Assembly: GCA_029060285.1 (NCBI GenBank)
Contig: JAIDUH010000071.1
Span: 1 to 45,901 of the forward strand
Direction: 5' to 3'
DNA length: 45,901 nucleotides
Origin: Muribaculaceae bacterium
GTDB taxonomy: Bacteria; Bacteroidota; Bacteroidia; Bacteroidales; Muribaculaceae
Positions within the stretch are counted from its first letter, which is position 1; each line of letters starts with the position of its first letter. Below, in pieces: positions 27,761-37,139 of the stretch. The notes under the pieces are model-generated. The model was not told where the DNA came from, searched no databases, and was given only the letters and a program-made list of their open reading frames with translations. Position numbers and translations under genes: made by a program.

Positions 27761-30439
27761 ATGAAAATTAAGATCCATATCGACTACCACACCCAATGGG
27801 GTGAAGCCGTATACATTTGCGGATCAATTCCTCAACTTGGAGGAAACGACCCGCTCAAAGCTCCCATGCTTGAAATGACGGCTCCTGATTTGTGGACTGC
27901 TTCTTTTGATGTGCCAGCAACCGTTAAGAATTTCACCTACAGGTTTATCATTAAGGCTGAAGGTAAACAATGGCGCGAAGAATGGGGTGTCCCCCATAGT
28001 TTTAATGCCGGAGCAAATGTCTCCTCTTATGACATTCACGCTTCATGGCAAGACGTACCGGACGACAAACCATATTACTCTTCTGCTTTTGTCGATGGCA
28101 TGCTCAACAGGACTTTCCGCGATCAACCCATCTCGGCCAAACCTGAATCCGTACTGTTTAAAGTCACGGCTCCGATGGTCAAGCCGGATGAAGTGCTCGC
28201 CATCAGTGGAGAACCGCGAACTCTTGGCGCTTGGAATCCTGAAAAGGCTCTGATCTTCAATGATGCACACTATCCTGTTTGGGAAGTCGCTCTCGATATG
28301 AAGGACATTAAACTTCCTTTCGAATATAAGTTTGTCATTCTTGACAAAAAGACCCGGAAGGTAGTGGAATGGGAAAACCGCAACAACCGTAGGCTCGATT
28401 TCTTCCCAAAGGCTAAAGGCGTTGCTCTGATTTTCGATGGTTTGCGTTTTGAGAATCCCCGTAAGTCATGGAAAGGTGCCGGAACGGCAATTCCTGTATT
28501 CTCACTGCGTTCTAATGAAGATGCCGGTGTAGGCGATTTCTACGATCTTAAGAAAATGATTGACTGGTGCGTGAAGACTGGCCAAAAGATTGTCCAGGTA
28601 CTTCCCATCAACGATACAACAAAGACAGGCACCTGGACTGACTCTTATCCGTATAGCGCAAATTCCACTTTCGCTCTTCATCCCATGTATCTCAGGCTCA
28701 AAGCCGTCGGTGCAATCAAGGATAAAGAGAGACGTGACTATTATACAGCGGAAATTGCCAAGCTTAACGAATTGCCGCAAATCGACTATGAAAAGGTCAA
28801 TGCACTGAAAGATTCATATCTCCGTGAAATTTATGCAGAGCAAGGGAAAGCAACTCAAGAGAGTGCGGAATACAAGACATTCGTCAAGAAGAATGAGTAT
28901 TGGCTTCGCTCTTATGCCGCTTGGTCAGTGCTCCGCAACCTATACCACACGGCCGACAATTCCAAGTGGGGTGAATATGCCGTATATGACGAAGATTTGG
29001 TAGACAAACTTATATCTGACCATAAGAACGATATTCTATATTACTACTATGTGCAATATCACCTTGACCGTCAGCTAAGGGATGTACGCGACTATGCCCA
29101 TCAACATGGCATAGTCCTAAAAGGTGATATCCCAATCGGCATCGGACGCGAGAGTGTCGACGCATGGAAAGATCCACGCCTGTTCAATATGGATTGCCAG
29201 GCAGGAGCGCCACCGGATGACTTCTCTGTGCTCGGTCAGAACTGGGGATTTCCTACCTACAACTGGGATGAAATGGCAAAAGACGGCTTCCTTTGGTGGA
29301 AACGCCGTTTCCAGAAAATGGCTGAATACTTTGATGCTTACAGAATCGACCACATCCTTGGGTTCTTCCGCATTTGGCAGATCCCGTTGACAGCAGTGCA
29401 CGGACTCCTTGGATATTTCAACCCTGCCCTACCCTTCTCTCCGGAAGAGCTGAAAAACAATTATGACTTCTGGATTAATCCTGAAATTCAGGCAAATCCT
29501 TACATAATGGAATGGGTGCTCGGTGATTTCTTCGGAGAATATACCGAAGAAGTGAAACATGAATATCTTGAGGAAATCAGTGCAGGACGATATCGTCTAA
29601 AAGAATTTGTGGACAACCAACGCAAAGTCGAAGAGCATTTCTCTCATCTTGCTCCTGACGAGAAGAACACTCGCATCAAGAATGCCCTTATGGGACTTAT
29701 CGATGATGTTCTCTTCATTGAAGACCCATATCGTAAGGGACATTACCATCCAAGGATTTCTGCCCAGTTCACATATCAGTTCAGGGCACTGACCGACTAT
29801 GAACGTTGGTGTTTCAACCGTCTCTACAATGACTTCTTCTATCACAGGATGAATGATTTCTGGTATGGCAAGGCAATGTGGAAACTTCCTCCGCTGCTTG
29901 ACTCAACCGGTATGCTTACATGTGCAGAAGACCTTGGAATGATTCCGGATTGTGTGCCTGAAGTGATGCGTCGTCTCCAGATTCTCTCTCTTGAGATCCA
30001 GCGTATGCCTAAAGATCCGAAAGTAGAGTTCGGTGAGACTTGGCACTATCCTTACTACAGTGTTTGCACCACATCCACTCATGATATGGACGGCATCCGC
30101 GCATGGTGGGAACAAGATCCCGCAGCTACCCAAAGATTCTTCAACTACGTATTGAAAGAACCCGGACAAGCACCACAATATGCTGAACCGTGGATATGCG
30201 GCAAGATCGTAGACCTTCATCTGAAGTCACCCTCTATGCTATGCATCCTTCCACTTCAAGATTGGCTTAGCACAGATGGAAAGCTTCGCCGTGATAATCC
30301 TCATGACGAACTCATCAACATTCCTGCCATCTCCCAGCACTACTGGCGCTACCGTATGCACCTGACATTGGAAACGCTGCTTTCCGCCGACAGTTTCAAC
30401 GCAGGTCTCTGCGCATGGATTGCAGAATCCTCACGCTAA
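27761..30439 (+). CDS. malQ: 4-alpha-glucanotransferase with two N-terminal CBM20 modules
   Basis: An 892-residue GH77 disproportionating enzyme, DPE2-like, transferring glucosyl units between maltodextrins. The start at 27761 is chosen because an upstream in-frame ATG at 27605 lies inside nrdJ. Two starch-binding CBM20 modules come first (about 1-115, IHIDYHTQWGEAVYICGSIPQLGG; about 125-235, ISGEPRTLGAWNPEKA). The GH77 barrel from about 245 has an insertion typical of DPE2. Catalytic motifs are FDAYRIDHILGFFR (nucleophile Asp), CAEDLG (acid/base Glu) and STHDMDGIRAWW. It ends before a strong terminator facing the convergent DUF1015 gene. Confidence 0.94.
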   Translation: MKIKIHIDYHTQWGEAVYICGSIPQLGGNDPLKAPMLEMTAPDLWTASFDVPATVKNFTYRFIIKAEGKQWREEWGVPHSFNAGANVSSYDIHASWQDVPDDKPYYSSAFVDGMLNRTFRDQPISAKPESVLFKVTAPMVKPDEVLAISGEPRTLGAWNPEKALIFNDAHYPVWEVALDMKDIKLPFEYKFVILDKKTRKVVEWENRNNRRLDFFPKAKGVALIFDGLRFENPRKSWKGAGTAIPVFSLRSNEDAGVGDFYDLKKMIDWCVKTGQKIVQVLPINDTTKTGTWTDSYPYSANSTFALHPMYLRLKAVGAIKDKERRDYYTAEIAKLNELPQIDYEKVNALKDSYLREIYAEQGKATQESAEYKTFVKKNEYWLRSYAAWSVLRNLYHTADNSKWGEYAVYDEDLVDKLISDHKNDILYYYYVQYHLDRQLRDVRDYAHQHGIVLKGDIPIGIGRESVDAWKDPRLFNMDCQAGAPPDDFSVLGQNWGFPTYNWDEMAKDGFLWWKRRFQKMAEYFDAYRIDHILGFFRIWQIPLTAVHGLLGYFNPALPFSPEELKNNYDFWINPEIQANPYIMEWVLGDFFGEYTEEVKHEYLEEISAGRYRLKEFVDNQRKVEEHFSHLAPDEKNTRIKNALMGLIDDVLFIEDPYRKGHYHPRISAQFTYQFRALTDYERWCFNRLYNDFFYHRMNDFWYGKAMWKLPPLLDSTGMLTCAEDLGMIPDCVPEVMRRLQILSLEIQRMPKDPKVEFGETWHYPYYSVCTTSTHDMDGIRAWWEQDPAATQRFFNYVLKEPGQAPQYAEPWICGKIVDLHLKSPSMLCILPLQDWLSTDGKLRRDNPHDELINIPAISQHYWRYRMHLTLETLLSADSFNAGLCAWIAESSR

Positions 30440-30462
30440 TGCGTGATCAAGTCGAAAAAAAT

Positions 30463-30494
30463 AAAATGCCTCGGATAAGTTCGAGGCATTTTTT
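30463..30494. terminator. Bidirectional terminator between malQ and the DUF1015 gene
   Basis: An 11-bp stem (AAAATGCCTCG with CGAGGCATTTT) and 8-base loop, with a T-run on the plus strand and an A-run on the other side. It sits between two convergent genes. Confidence 0.85.
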
Positions 30495-30534
30495 ATTGAT
30501 ATCCCAATTATGCATTATGCATAAACAGCTTATG

Positions 30535-31779
30535 TCAGTCAAGCTTGTGGATTACAAGTCCCGACCTAAGCTTAGGCTCAAACCAAGTCGTCTTAGGAGG
30601 CATGATATTGCCACTGTCGGCAATTGCAATAAGCTGATCCATCGTGACGGGATAAAGAGCAAGCGCCATCTTCATCTCTCCATTGTCTACTCTCCTTTTA
30701 AGCTCTTCAAGACCACGGATACCTCCGACGAAGTCTATGCGCTTGTCGCTGCGAAGATCGTTGATACCAAGGATATCACGCAAAATAAGATTAGATGACA
30801 CCGTGACGTCAAGGACACCAATCGGATCATTGTCGTCATAGGTGCCTTCTTTTGCTGTCAGGGAATACCACTTTCCTCCAAGATATAGTGCAAAGTTATG
30901 CAATCCGGCAGGATGGTATGTTTCTTCTCCTTTTTCCTCAACGATGAAGTTCTCTGCCACTTTCGCAAGGAACTCATCTTCAGTCAAACCATTGAGGTCT
31001 TTCACCACGCGGTTGTAGTCGATGATACGAAGATGTGAAGCCGGAAAAGCCACCGCCATGAAATAATTGTACTCCTCGTCGCCCTTATGAGAGGGATTAT
31101 TCTTTGCTTTCTCGTTTCCGACAAGTGCGGCAGCGGCGCTTCGGTGGTGGCCGTCAGCGATATAGAGATTCGGAATCTTTTCAAACTCTTCCGTGATGGT
31201 AGCGATTGTCTTATCATCATCTATTACCCAGAATGTATGTCCGAAACCGTCTGGAGCAATAAAGTCATATTCCGGCTCCTTTTTGGTAACCTCCTGAATA
31301 ATATTCTCCAGCACTTCATTGTCAGGAAATGCGAAAAAGACAGGCTCTATATTGGCATTGTTGCAACGCACGTGTTTCATGCGGTCTTCTTCCTTGTCGC
31401 GACGCGTAAGCTCATGCTTTTTGATTCGCCCGTTCATATAGTCGTCGACCCAGGCTCCGACTACAAATCCATATTGAGTTCTTCCTTCCATGGTCTGCGC
31501 ATAGATGTAATAATTCTCCTTCTCATCTTGCACAAGCCATCCCTTATCTTGGAAATTCATGAAATTTTCCACAGCCTTGTCATAGACATCAGGATGATGT
31601 TCGTCAAAACCCGGCTCGAAATCAATTTCCGGTTTGATGATATGATAAAGCGATTTTTCGTTGCCTTCGGCTTCCTTCCGGGCCTCTTCTGAATTAAGGA
31701 CGTCATAGGGTCTGGAAGCCACTTCTTCAACTAAATGACGGGGAGGACGCACTCCTTTGAATGGTTTTACTTTAGCCAT
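30535..31779 (-). CDS. DUF1015 family protein
   Basis: A 414-residue cytoplasmic protein of the DUF1015 family, whose biochemical role is not established to my knowledge. It starts MAKVKPFKGVRPP and contains the family's signature SRPYDVLNSEEAR near the N-terminus and the strongly conserved YIADGHHRSAAAALVG around residue 210, which looks like an active or ligand site. Length is normal for the family. It follows the Fur-type regulator gene by 17 bases on the same strand, so the two are probably co-transcribed. Confidence 0.85.
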   Translation of the reverse strand: MAKVKPFKGVRPPRHLVEEVASRPYDVLNSEEARKEAEGNEKSLYHIIKPEIDFEPGFDEHHPDVYDKAVENFMNFQDKGWLVQDEKENYYIYAQTMEGRTQYGFVVGAWVDDYMNGRIKKHELTRRDKEEDRMKHVRCNNANIEPVFFAFPDNEVLENIIQEVTKKEPEYDFIAPDGFGHTFWVIDDDKTIATITEEFEKIPNLYIADGHHRSAAAALVGNEKAKNNPSHKGDEEYNYFMAVAFPASHLRIIDYNRVVKDLNGLTEDEFLAKVAENFIVEEKGEETYHPAGLHNFALYLGGKWYSLTAKEGTYDDNDPIGVLDVTVSSNLILRDILGINDLRSDKRIDFVGGIRGLEELKRRVDNGEMKMALALYPVTMDQLIAIADSGNIMPPKTTWFEPKLRSGLVIHKLD

Positions 31780-31796
31780 GATATTAGTATTTTTGA

Positions 31797-32246
31797 TTAT
31801 GATTGTTCATTCGCGGAGCATTCTCCGCACACACCATAAAGTGTGATGGCAAAACTTTCCGGAATGAAATTGTCAGTGTTCAGCTGCATTATATGCGCGG
31901 CAATATGAGGATTCTCGACTTCGCGAATCTTGCCACAACGCTTACAGACAAGATGAATGTGATTGTCATGATTCACCTCATAAATGGCAGTATTCTGCCC
32001 GAATACGTTCTTGCTAAGGATTCCGGCTTCCTCAAGCAGTTCCACGGTATTGTATACAGTGGCGCGGCTTACGTGATAGCCATCATTTTCAATAGCCATG
32101 TGCAGTGTATCCACATCGAAATGTGAATGAAGTTCAACTGCCTTCCGCAATATGGCGAAACGCTCCGGAGTCTTACGAAATTTTCCCTTGGTAAGGAAAC
32201 GCGTAAAAACATCTTCTATTGAATCATTGTCAAATTCATTACTCAT
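31797..32246 (-). CDS. Fur family transcriptional regulator
   Basis: A 149-residue metal-dependent repressor. The winged-helix recognition helix is SRATVYNTVELLEE (60-73), followed by the hinge. The C-terminal dimerisation domain has a metal-site segment HDNHIHLVC and two CxxC pairs (C101/C104 and C140/C143) forming a structural zinc site. Whether it senses iron, zinc or peroxide cannot be told from motifs alone. It precedes the DUF1015 gene by 17 bases and diverges from the penicillin-binding protein gene. Its -7 box ends 3 bases before the ATG, so its mRNA may be leaderless. Confidence 0.9.
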   Translation of the reverse strand: MSNEFDNDSIEDVFTRFLTKGKFRKTPERFAILRKAVELHSHFDVDTLHMAIENDGYHVSRATVYNTVELLEEAGILSKNVFGQNTAIYEVNHDNHIHLVCKRCGKIREVENPHIAAHIMQLNTDNFIPESFAITLYGVCGECSANEQS

Positions 32247-32249
32247 AAT

Positions 32250-32258
32250 GCAAATTTA
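32250..32258 (-). promoter_or_regulatory. -7 promoter box of the fur-DUF1015 operon
   Basis: The minus strand reads TAAATTTGC and then ATT before the ATG at 32246. Transcription would be expected to start at or within a base or two of the ATG. Confidence 0.55.
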
Positions 32259-32371
32259 ATCATTCGATTTCAATTATCAAAGCTCTTTCCAAAAAAAATT
32301 ATTTTTATCCAAGGAATATGCCACAGCGTGATTGAGAAAAAAGCCTAAAATGGTTAAATATCCAAATTATT

Positions 32372-32403
32372 ATTGTCATTTCAGCAAAAATCATTAAATT
32401 TGC
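32372..32403 (+). promoter_or_regulatory. Promoter of the penicillin-binding protein gene
   Basis: TAAATTTGC at 32395-32403 with ATTG at 32372-32375, 19 bases upstream, fits the Bacteroidetes pattern. A start near 32410 puts the ATG at 32427 in a short leader. Confidence 0.55.
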
Positions 32404-32426
32404 AGATTAAAACATAAGTGTTATAC

Positions 32427-34889
32427 ATGAACATATTCAAACGAAATAAACAGAATCAGTCAAAAGACGACGAAATACTTCTATTGACAGATGATGCCAA
32501 GCCCATTTCAAAAATCAGGGCAGGAATCATCATTAAATGTATGTGGATCGCATTTCTTGCTTTGGGCGGGTGCATTGCAATCTTCATGCTTTTGGTCTAC
32601 AACGGAGTTATCGGATACATGCCTCCCATTGAAGAGCTCGAAGACCCACATGACAAGCTGGCCAGCGTGGTATATGCATCTGACGGCACCACTGAGCTGG
32701 GACGTTATTTTGCAGGGGCAGGCAACCGCGTCTATACTGATTACGATGCATTGTCGCCATATGTAATCGATGCGCTCATTGCAACTGAAGATGTGCGCTT
32801 TGAGTCACATTCCGGCATCGACTTCATGGCTCTCGGACGCACCATGGTGAAAACCATCATGATGGGCGACAAGTCGAGCGGCGGCGCTTCTACAATTACC
32901 CAGCAGCTTGCAAAACAGCTATATTCTCAACCGAGCACCAACATGCTCAAGCGTGCCATGCAGAAACCTATAGAATGGATGATTGCACTGAAACTTGAGC
33001 GGTTCTACACAAAAGATGAGATCCTGAATATGTATCTCAACCGTTTCGACTTCCTTAACAATGCCGTGGGAATCAAGACGGCGGCTAATGTCTACTTCGG
33101 GAAGGAACCCGGCGAGCTCAAGTGCGAAGAGGCGGCTATGCTCGTGGGAATGCTGAAAAACCCCAGTTATTTCAACCCTCTTCGCCATGCCGAGCGCACG
33201 CTCAACCGCCGTAACGTCGTGCTTGAACAAATGCAAAAAGACGGTAAGATATCAAAAGAAGAATGCGACTCTCTTAAGCAACTTCCACTCGGTCTTGACT
33301 ATCACAAGGTCGACCATAAAGTTGGCACGGCGCCATATCTACGCGAAGAAATCCGCCGCCTGATGACCGCCAAGAAACCTGAACGTCCCGACCGTTCAAG
33401 ATATGACAACAAGATGGCCTACGACATCGCAATGGGAAATTACAACACGGATTCAACACAATGGGAAGAAAATCCTCTTTATGGTTGGATTGAGAAAAAT
33501 CCCAAGCCTGACGGAACCCACTATAATCTTTATACGGATGGCCTTAAGATCTATTCCACCATCGACCTCAGGATGCAGGAGTATGCTGAAGAGGCTGTCA
33601 GGAAGCATCTCGGGGAGACTCTCCAACCTGCGTTTTTCCAAGAAAAAAAAGGTCAAAAAAACGGTCCTTACACCACGAACCAACAAGAACTTTCCACCAA
33701 AGGGGTGGAACAGCTTATCAGAAATGCCATTCGCCAGAGTGAACGATATCGTGTGATGAAACTTGCCGGATGCTCCAAAGAAGAGATCGACCAGGCATTC
33801 AATACGCCGGTAGAAATGGAGGTTTTCGCATATGTAAAGGAAGATGGAAAGACTGTGCCTGGAAGCAAGACAGTCACTATGACGCCACGCGATTCCCTTC
33901 TTTACATGAAGTCGATACTCCGCACCGGGCTCATGAGCATGGATCCTCATTCCGGCAACGTGAAAGCTTATGTGGGAGGGCCTGACTTCCAATGGTTCCA
34001 ATATGATATGGTCAGCCGGGGCAAACGCCAGATCGGATCTACAGCAAAGCCTTTCCTCTACACGCTTGCAATGGAACAAGATTTCACTCCATGCTCCCGA
34101 TTCCTCAATACCCAGCCATCTTTCAATGGATGGAGTCCGCGCAATAGCGGAGGGGGACACATAGGCGAGATGGTTACTCTCCATTGGGCTCTCACCAACT
34201 CCAACAACTGGATTTCTGCACGTCTTGTCAACGAGCTCAAGCCGATCAACCTTGCCAACAAGATGCGTGTGTTCGGCTTGACAGGCCATATAGAAGCTTA
34301 TATGCCTCTGTGCCTTGGCACTGTGGATGTGCCCGTACGCGATATGGTAGGTGCATACACCACATTTGCCAATAAAGGCATTCGAACAGATCCGGTATTC
34401 GTCACAAGAATTGAAGACAATCAAGGCAACTTGATCTATAATGCCACTCCCCATCGCACGGAAGTGACCAATGAACAATCTTATTGGAAGATTCTGTCAA
34501 TGCTTATGAGCGTAGTGGAAAGTGGCACAGGCGCCAGCCTCCGCAGCCGCTATGGCATCTCCGCACAGATGGGTGGCAAGACCGGTACGACCAACTCTAA
34601 TTCCGATAGCTGGTTCATGGGCTTTACCCCTGACCTTGTGACAGGAGTCTGGGTAGGTGGCGATGAACGATACATCCATTTCAACACGATGGCCCTCGGC
34701 CAAGGAGCAAGGGCCGCCCTTCCGGTCTACGGACTTTATATGCAGAAGGTCTATGCCGACAAAAACCTTCCCTATAGTCAGGAGTCCAAATTTGAATTCC
34801 CCGCTTCATTCGATGCTTGCCATGGTGAAGTATGGTCCGGAGGCGAAGTTGAGTTACAAACAGAATCAGTCGAAGGCATCTTCGATTAA
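32427..34889 (+). CDS. Class A penicillin-binding protein (PBP1A-like)
   Basis: An 820-residue bifunctional peptidoglycan synthase anchored by one membrane helix (about 38-60). The ATG at 32427 is preferred over an in-frame GTG at 32418, as it fits the promoter spacing equally well and is the stronger start codon. The GT51 transglycosylase motif EDVRFESHSGID has the catalytic E121, followed by GGASTITQQLAKQLY. The transpeptidase has all three motifs: STAK (S538), SNN (592-594) and KTGT (718-721). The gene sits between a divergent fur gene and the carboxyltransferase gene 42 bases downstream. Confidence 0.95.
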   Translation: MNIFKRNKQNQSKDDEILLLTDDAKPISKIRAGIIIKCMWIAFLALGGCIAIFMLLVYNGVIGYMPPIEELEDPHDKLASVVYASDGTTELGRYFAGAGNRVYTDYDALSPYVIDALIATEDVRFESHSGIDFMALGRTMVKTIMMGDKSSGGASTITQQLAKQLYSQPSTNMLKRAMQKPIEWMIALKLERFYTKDEILNMYLNRFDFLNNAVGIKTAANVYFGKEPGELKCEEAAMLVGMLKNPSYFNPLRHAERTLNRRNVVLEQMQKDGKISKEECDSLKQLPLGLDYHKVDHKVGTAPYLREEIRRLMTAKKPERPDRSRYDNKMAYDIAMGNYNTDSTQWEENPLYGWIEKNPKPDGTHYNLYTDGLKIYSTIDLRMQEYAEEAVRKHLGETLQPAFFQEKKGQKNGPYTTNQQELSTKGVEQLIRNAIRQSERYRVMKLAGCSKEEIDQAFNTPVEMEVFAYVKEDGKTVPGSKTVTMTPRDSLLYMKSILRTGLMSMDPHSGNVKAYVGGPDFQWFQYDMVSRGKRQIGSTAKPFLYTLAMEQDFTPCSRFLNTQPSFNGWSPRNSGGGHIGEMVTLHWALTNSNNWISARLVNELKPINLANKMRVFGLTGHIEAYMPLCLGTVDVPVRDMVGAYTTFANKGIRTDPVFVTRIEDNQGNLIYNATPHRTEVTNEQSYWKILSMLMSVVESGTGASLRSRYGISAQMGGKTGTTNSNSDSWFMGFTPDLVTGVWVGGDERYIHFNTMALGQGARAALPVYGLYMQKVYADKNLPYSQESKFEFPASFDACHGEVWSGGEVELQTESVEGIFD

Positions 34890-34931
34890 AAAACTAAGAT
34901 CAAATCAATAATAACCCATAAATTTAAATCT

Positions 34932-36812
34932 ATGGCAAAGAAGCTTAAAGTAAGAGACCTGACTCTGCGCGACGGACAGCAGTCGCTGTTCGCAACACGC
35001 CTCAAGCAGGAAAACATCGACAAACTTCTACCCCTCTATCAGGATGCCAAATTCTACATCATGGAGGTGTGGGGTGGAGCAGTTCCAGACTCTGTGATGC
35101 GCTATCTTGGCGAAAGCCCATGGGAACGTCTTCGCACTTGCTCTGAATATATGAAGGGCATTTCCCTTTTGAGCGCACTTTCCCGCGGTCGAAACCTCTT
35201 CGGATATGTGCCCTATCCCAATAGCGTACTTGAAGGATTCTATAAGGAAGCTATTAAAAATGGTCTGAACGTAATGCGTATTTTTGATGCCCTCAACGAC
35301 ATCAATAATATCAAAGACTCCATCAAGATGATCAACGATCTTGGAGGAATAGCTGATGCTGCAGTCTGCTATACAGTCGACCCCAAAGAAGAGCCCAAGG
35401 AACCAGAAAAGAAAGGCTTCTTTGCTCGCTTGTTTGGCGGCAACGATGCTCCTGCCGCTCCCGAACTAATCTTTACCGACGACTACTTTGTGAATAAAGC
35501 AAAGGAAATGGAGCGCATCGGTGCAAAAATGATCACACTTAAAGACATGGCCGGTCTTGTAAACCCGAGCCGTATCTTCACTCTGATGCCGAAACTTAAA
35601 CAGGCACTTACCGTTCCCGTGGATTTCCATACACACTGCACTCCTGGCTATGGTCTTGCATCAGTTCTTACCGGTATCATCAAAGGGGTGGATATTGTCG
35701 ACACCAACATATGGTGGTTTGGAGGTGGTTCAGCAGCACCGGCCATTGAGTTAATCTGGATATTCTGCCAAAAACTCGGCATAGAATTGGAAGTCAATAT
35801 GGATGCCGTGGCAAAAATTCGCAAGGGACTTGTGGAGGCTCGCCAAAGCCTCGCAGCTTTCGACCTTAACAAAGACAAATGGCCTAAAGACTTTGATGAG
35901 GCTTATGCAGCAATGCCTGCTGAAATCAACGCTGAATTTGATCGTGCCATCGAGGCAGCCACCAACAATAAAGAAGACGAGCTTCTTGACGCTTGCCATA
36001 AGATCGAGGCTTACTTCGGCTTCCCTAAGCCCAATGAACTTGTCAAGAATGCAGAAGTTCCGGGCGGTATGTATTCAAACATGGTAGCCAACCTCCGCGC
36101 CCTGCATGCAGAAGATGTCCTTGACGAAGCCATGGCACTCATCCCGAAGGTGCGCCGAGATGCAGGCCTTGTACCGCTCGTTACTCCTACAAGCCAGATC
36201 GTAGGATCGCAGGCTGTGGCACTTGCTCTCGACCGCCGTAAAGGAGCACCTGACTATACAAACAAAAACAATCAGTTTGTAGGTCTCGTGAAGGGTGAAT
36301 ATGGCAAGACCCCGGTAGAAATCGACCCGGCATTCCGTGAGCAGATAACAGGCAGCCCTGAAGAAAAACCATATGATGTAAGCCAATTCAAGCAGCCGGA
36401 TAATCCGGTTCTTGAAGAATTCGGGGGAGTGAAACTCGCTCAGAATGAAGAAGAGTATCTTCTGCTCGAACTTCTTCCTGCCGTAGCCACAGGGTTCCTG
36501 AAAAACAAGCGCAAGGAAGAGTTTGAGGCAGCCAACGCAGCAGCTGCAGCTCTCGCTGAGGCAGAGGCTCAGGCAAATTGTCCCTACGAGCCCGTGACCG
36601 GACCTACCCTCAAAGCCCCGATGGGCGGGACCATCATCGAGATCGACGTCAAGCCGGGCGACAAGGTAAAGGTTCATCAGAAGGTGCTTGTATATGAAGC
36701 CATGAAGATGGAAAATGACCTTGAGTCAGAAATCGAAGGTGTTGTCAAGCAGGTACTGGTACAGAATGGCGATGTAGTAGCCACTGACCAAGATCTGATC
36801 GAATACGAATAA
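34932..36812 (+). CDS. Biotin-dependent carboxyltransferase, oxaloacetate decarboxylase alpha / pyruvate carboxylase subunit B type
   Basis: A 626-residue fusion of carboxyltransferase barrel and biotin carrier. The barrel begins LTLRDGQQSLFATRL (conserved DGxQS metal site), with ITLKDMAGLV (candidate carbamylated Lys204) and the metal ligands of DFHTHCTPG (231-239). The C-terminal biotinyl domain has EAMKMEND with K592 as the biotinylated residue. An Ala/Glu-rich linker precedes it. The loop at about 151-178 carries an insertion with KKGFFARLFGG not usual for the family. No beta or gamma sodium-pump subunits lie beside it, so pyruvate carboxylase, oxaloacetate decarboxylase or methylmalonyl-CoA roles remain open. 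Confidence 0.9.
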   Translation: MAKKLKVRDLTLRDGQQSLFATRLKQENIDKLLPLYQDAKFYIMEVWGGAVPDSVMRYLGESPWERLRTCSEYMKGISLLSALSRGRNLFGYVPYPNSVLEGFYKEAIKNGLNVMRIFDALNDINNIKDSIKMINDLGGIADAAVCYTVDPKEEPKEPEKKGFFARLFGGNDAPAAPELIFTDDYFVNKAKEMERIGAKMITLKDMAGLVNPSRIFTLMPKLKQALTVPVDFHTHCTPGYGLASVLTGIIKGVDIVDTNIWWFGGGSAAPAIELIWIFCQKLGIELEVNMDAVAKIRKGLVEARQSLAAFDLNKDKWPKDFDEAYAAMPAEINAEFDRAIEAATNNKEDELLDACHKIEAYFGFPKPNELVKNAEVPGGMYSNMVANLRALHAEDVLDEAMALIPKVRRDAGLVPLVTPTSQIVGSQAVALALDRRKGAPDYTNKNNQFVGLVKGEYGKTPVEIDPAFREQITGSPEEKPYDVSQFKQPDNPVLEEFGGVKLAQNEEEYLLLELLPAVATGFLKNKRKEEFEAANAAAAALAEAEAQANCPYEPVTGPTLKAPMGGTIIEIDVKPGDKVKVHQKVLVYEAMKMENDLESEIEGVVKQVLVQNGDVVATDQDLIEYE

Positions 36813-36827
36813 TACATTCCATATTAT

Positions 36828-36854
36828 GGTCCTGAGATATAGAATCTCAGGACC
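36828..36854 (+). terminator. Hairpin terminator after the carboxyltransferase gene
   Basis: A perfect 11-bp stem (GGTCCTGAGAT with ATCTCAGGACC) and 5-base loop, 15 bases after the stop. No strong T-run follows. Confidence 0.6.
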
Positions 36855-36892
36855 GTTAAAACATACCTCTCCCCCACATCATAGAGTTTCCA

Positions 36893-37100
36893 AAGAAGTT
36901 GTTTAAATTTATTTTTTTATTAAGATTTCGTCAGGTTTTCGAGCGGATTTTTCTTCATGAAGAAGGAGCGATGCGGGCATCGTGACTGATGAATGAAGGA
37001 AAATACGCCGAAAAGATGGCGGAAGATTAATAAAAAGAATCATATTTTTAGCGTTTTATATTGATTTTTTGAATTCGTAAATAAGTTTAAACAACTTCAA
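36893..37100. repeat. 209-base long-hairpin element, copy 2
   Basis: This fills most of the 327-base gap between the carboxyltransferase gene and the AspT-type transporter gene. The arms at 36893-36914 and 37079-37100 are near-perfect inverted repeats (GAAGTTGTTTAAA in place of the GAAGTTGTTTCGA of copy 1). The inner stem differs from copy 1 in paired positions, while the central loop (about 36953-36998) is identical to copy 1 over about 46 bases. It ends 39 bases before the transporter start, so it would be part of or adjacent to its leader. Confidence 0.75.
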
Positions 37101-37139
37101 AGTAATTATTGTTAGATTCAAAATTTTGTTTGACCATAA

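Noticed and set aside
33453-34478. 341-codon minus-strand ORF
   Set aside because: It is fully inside the class A penicillin-binding protein gene, whose motifs are all intact; the minus-strand protein shows no recognisable domain.
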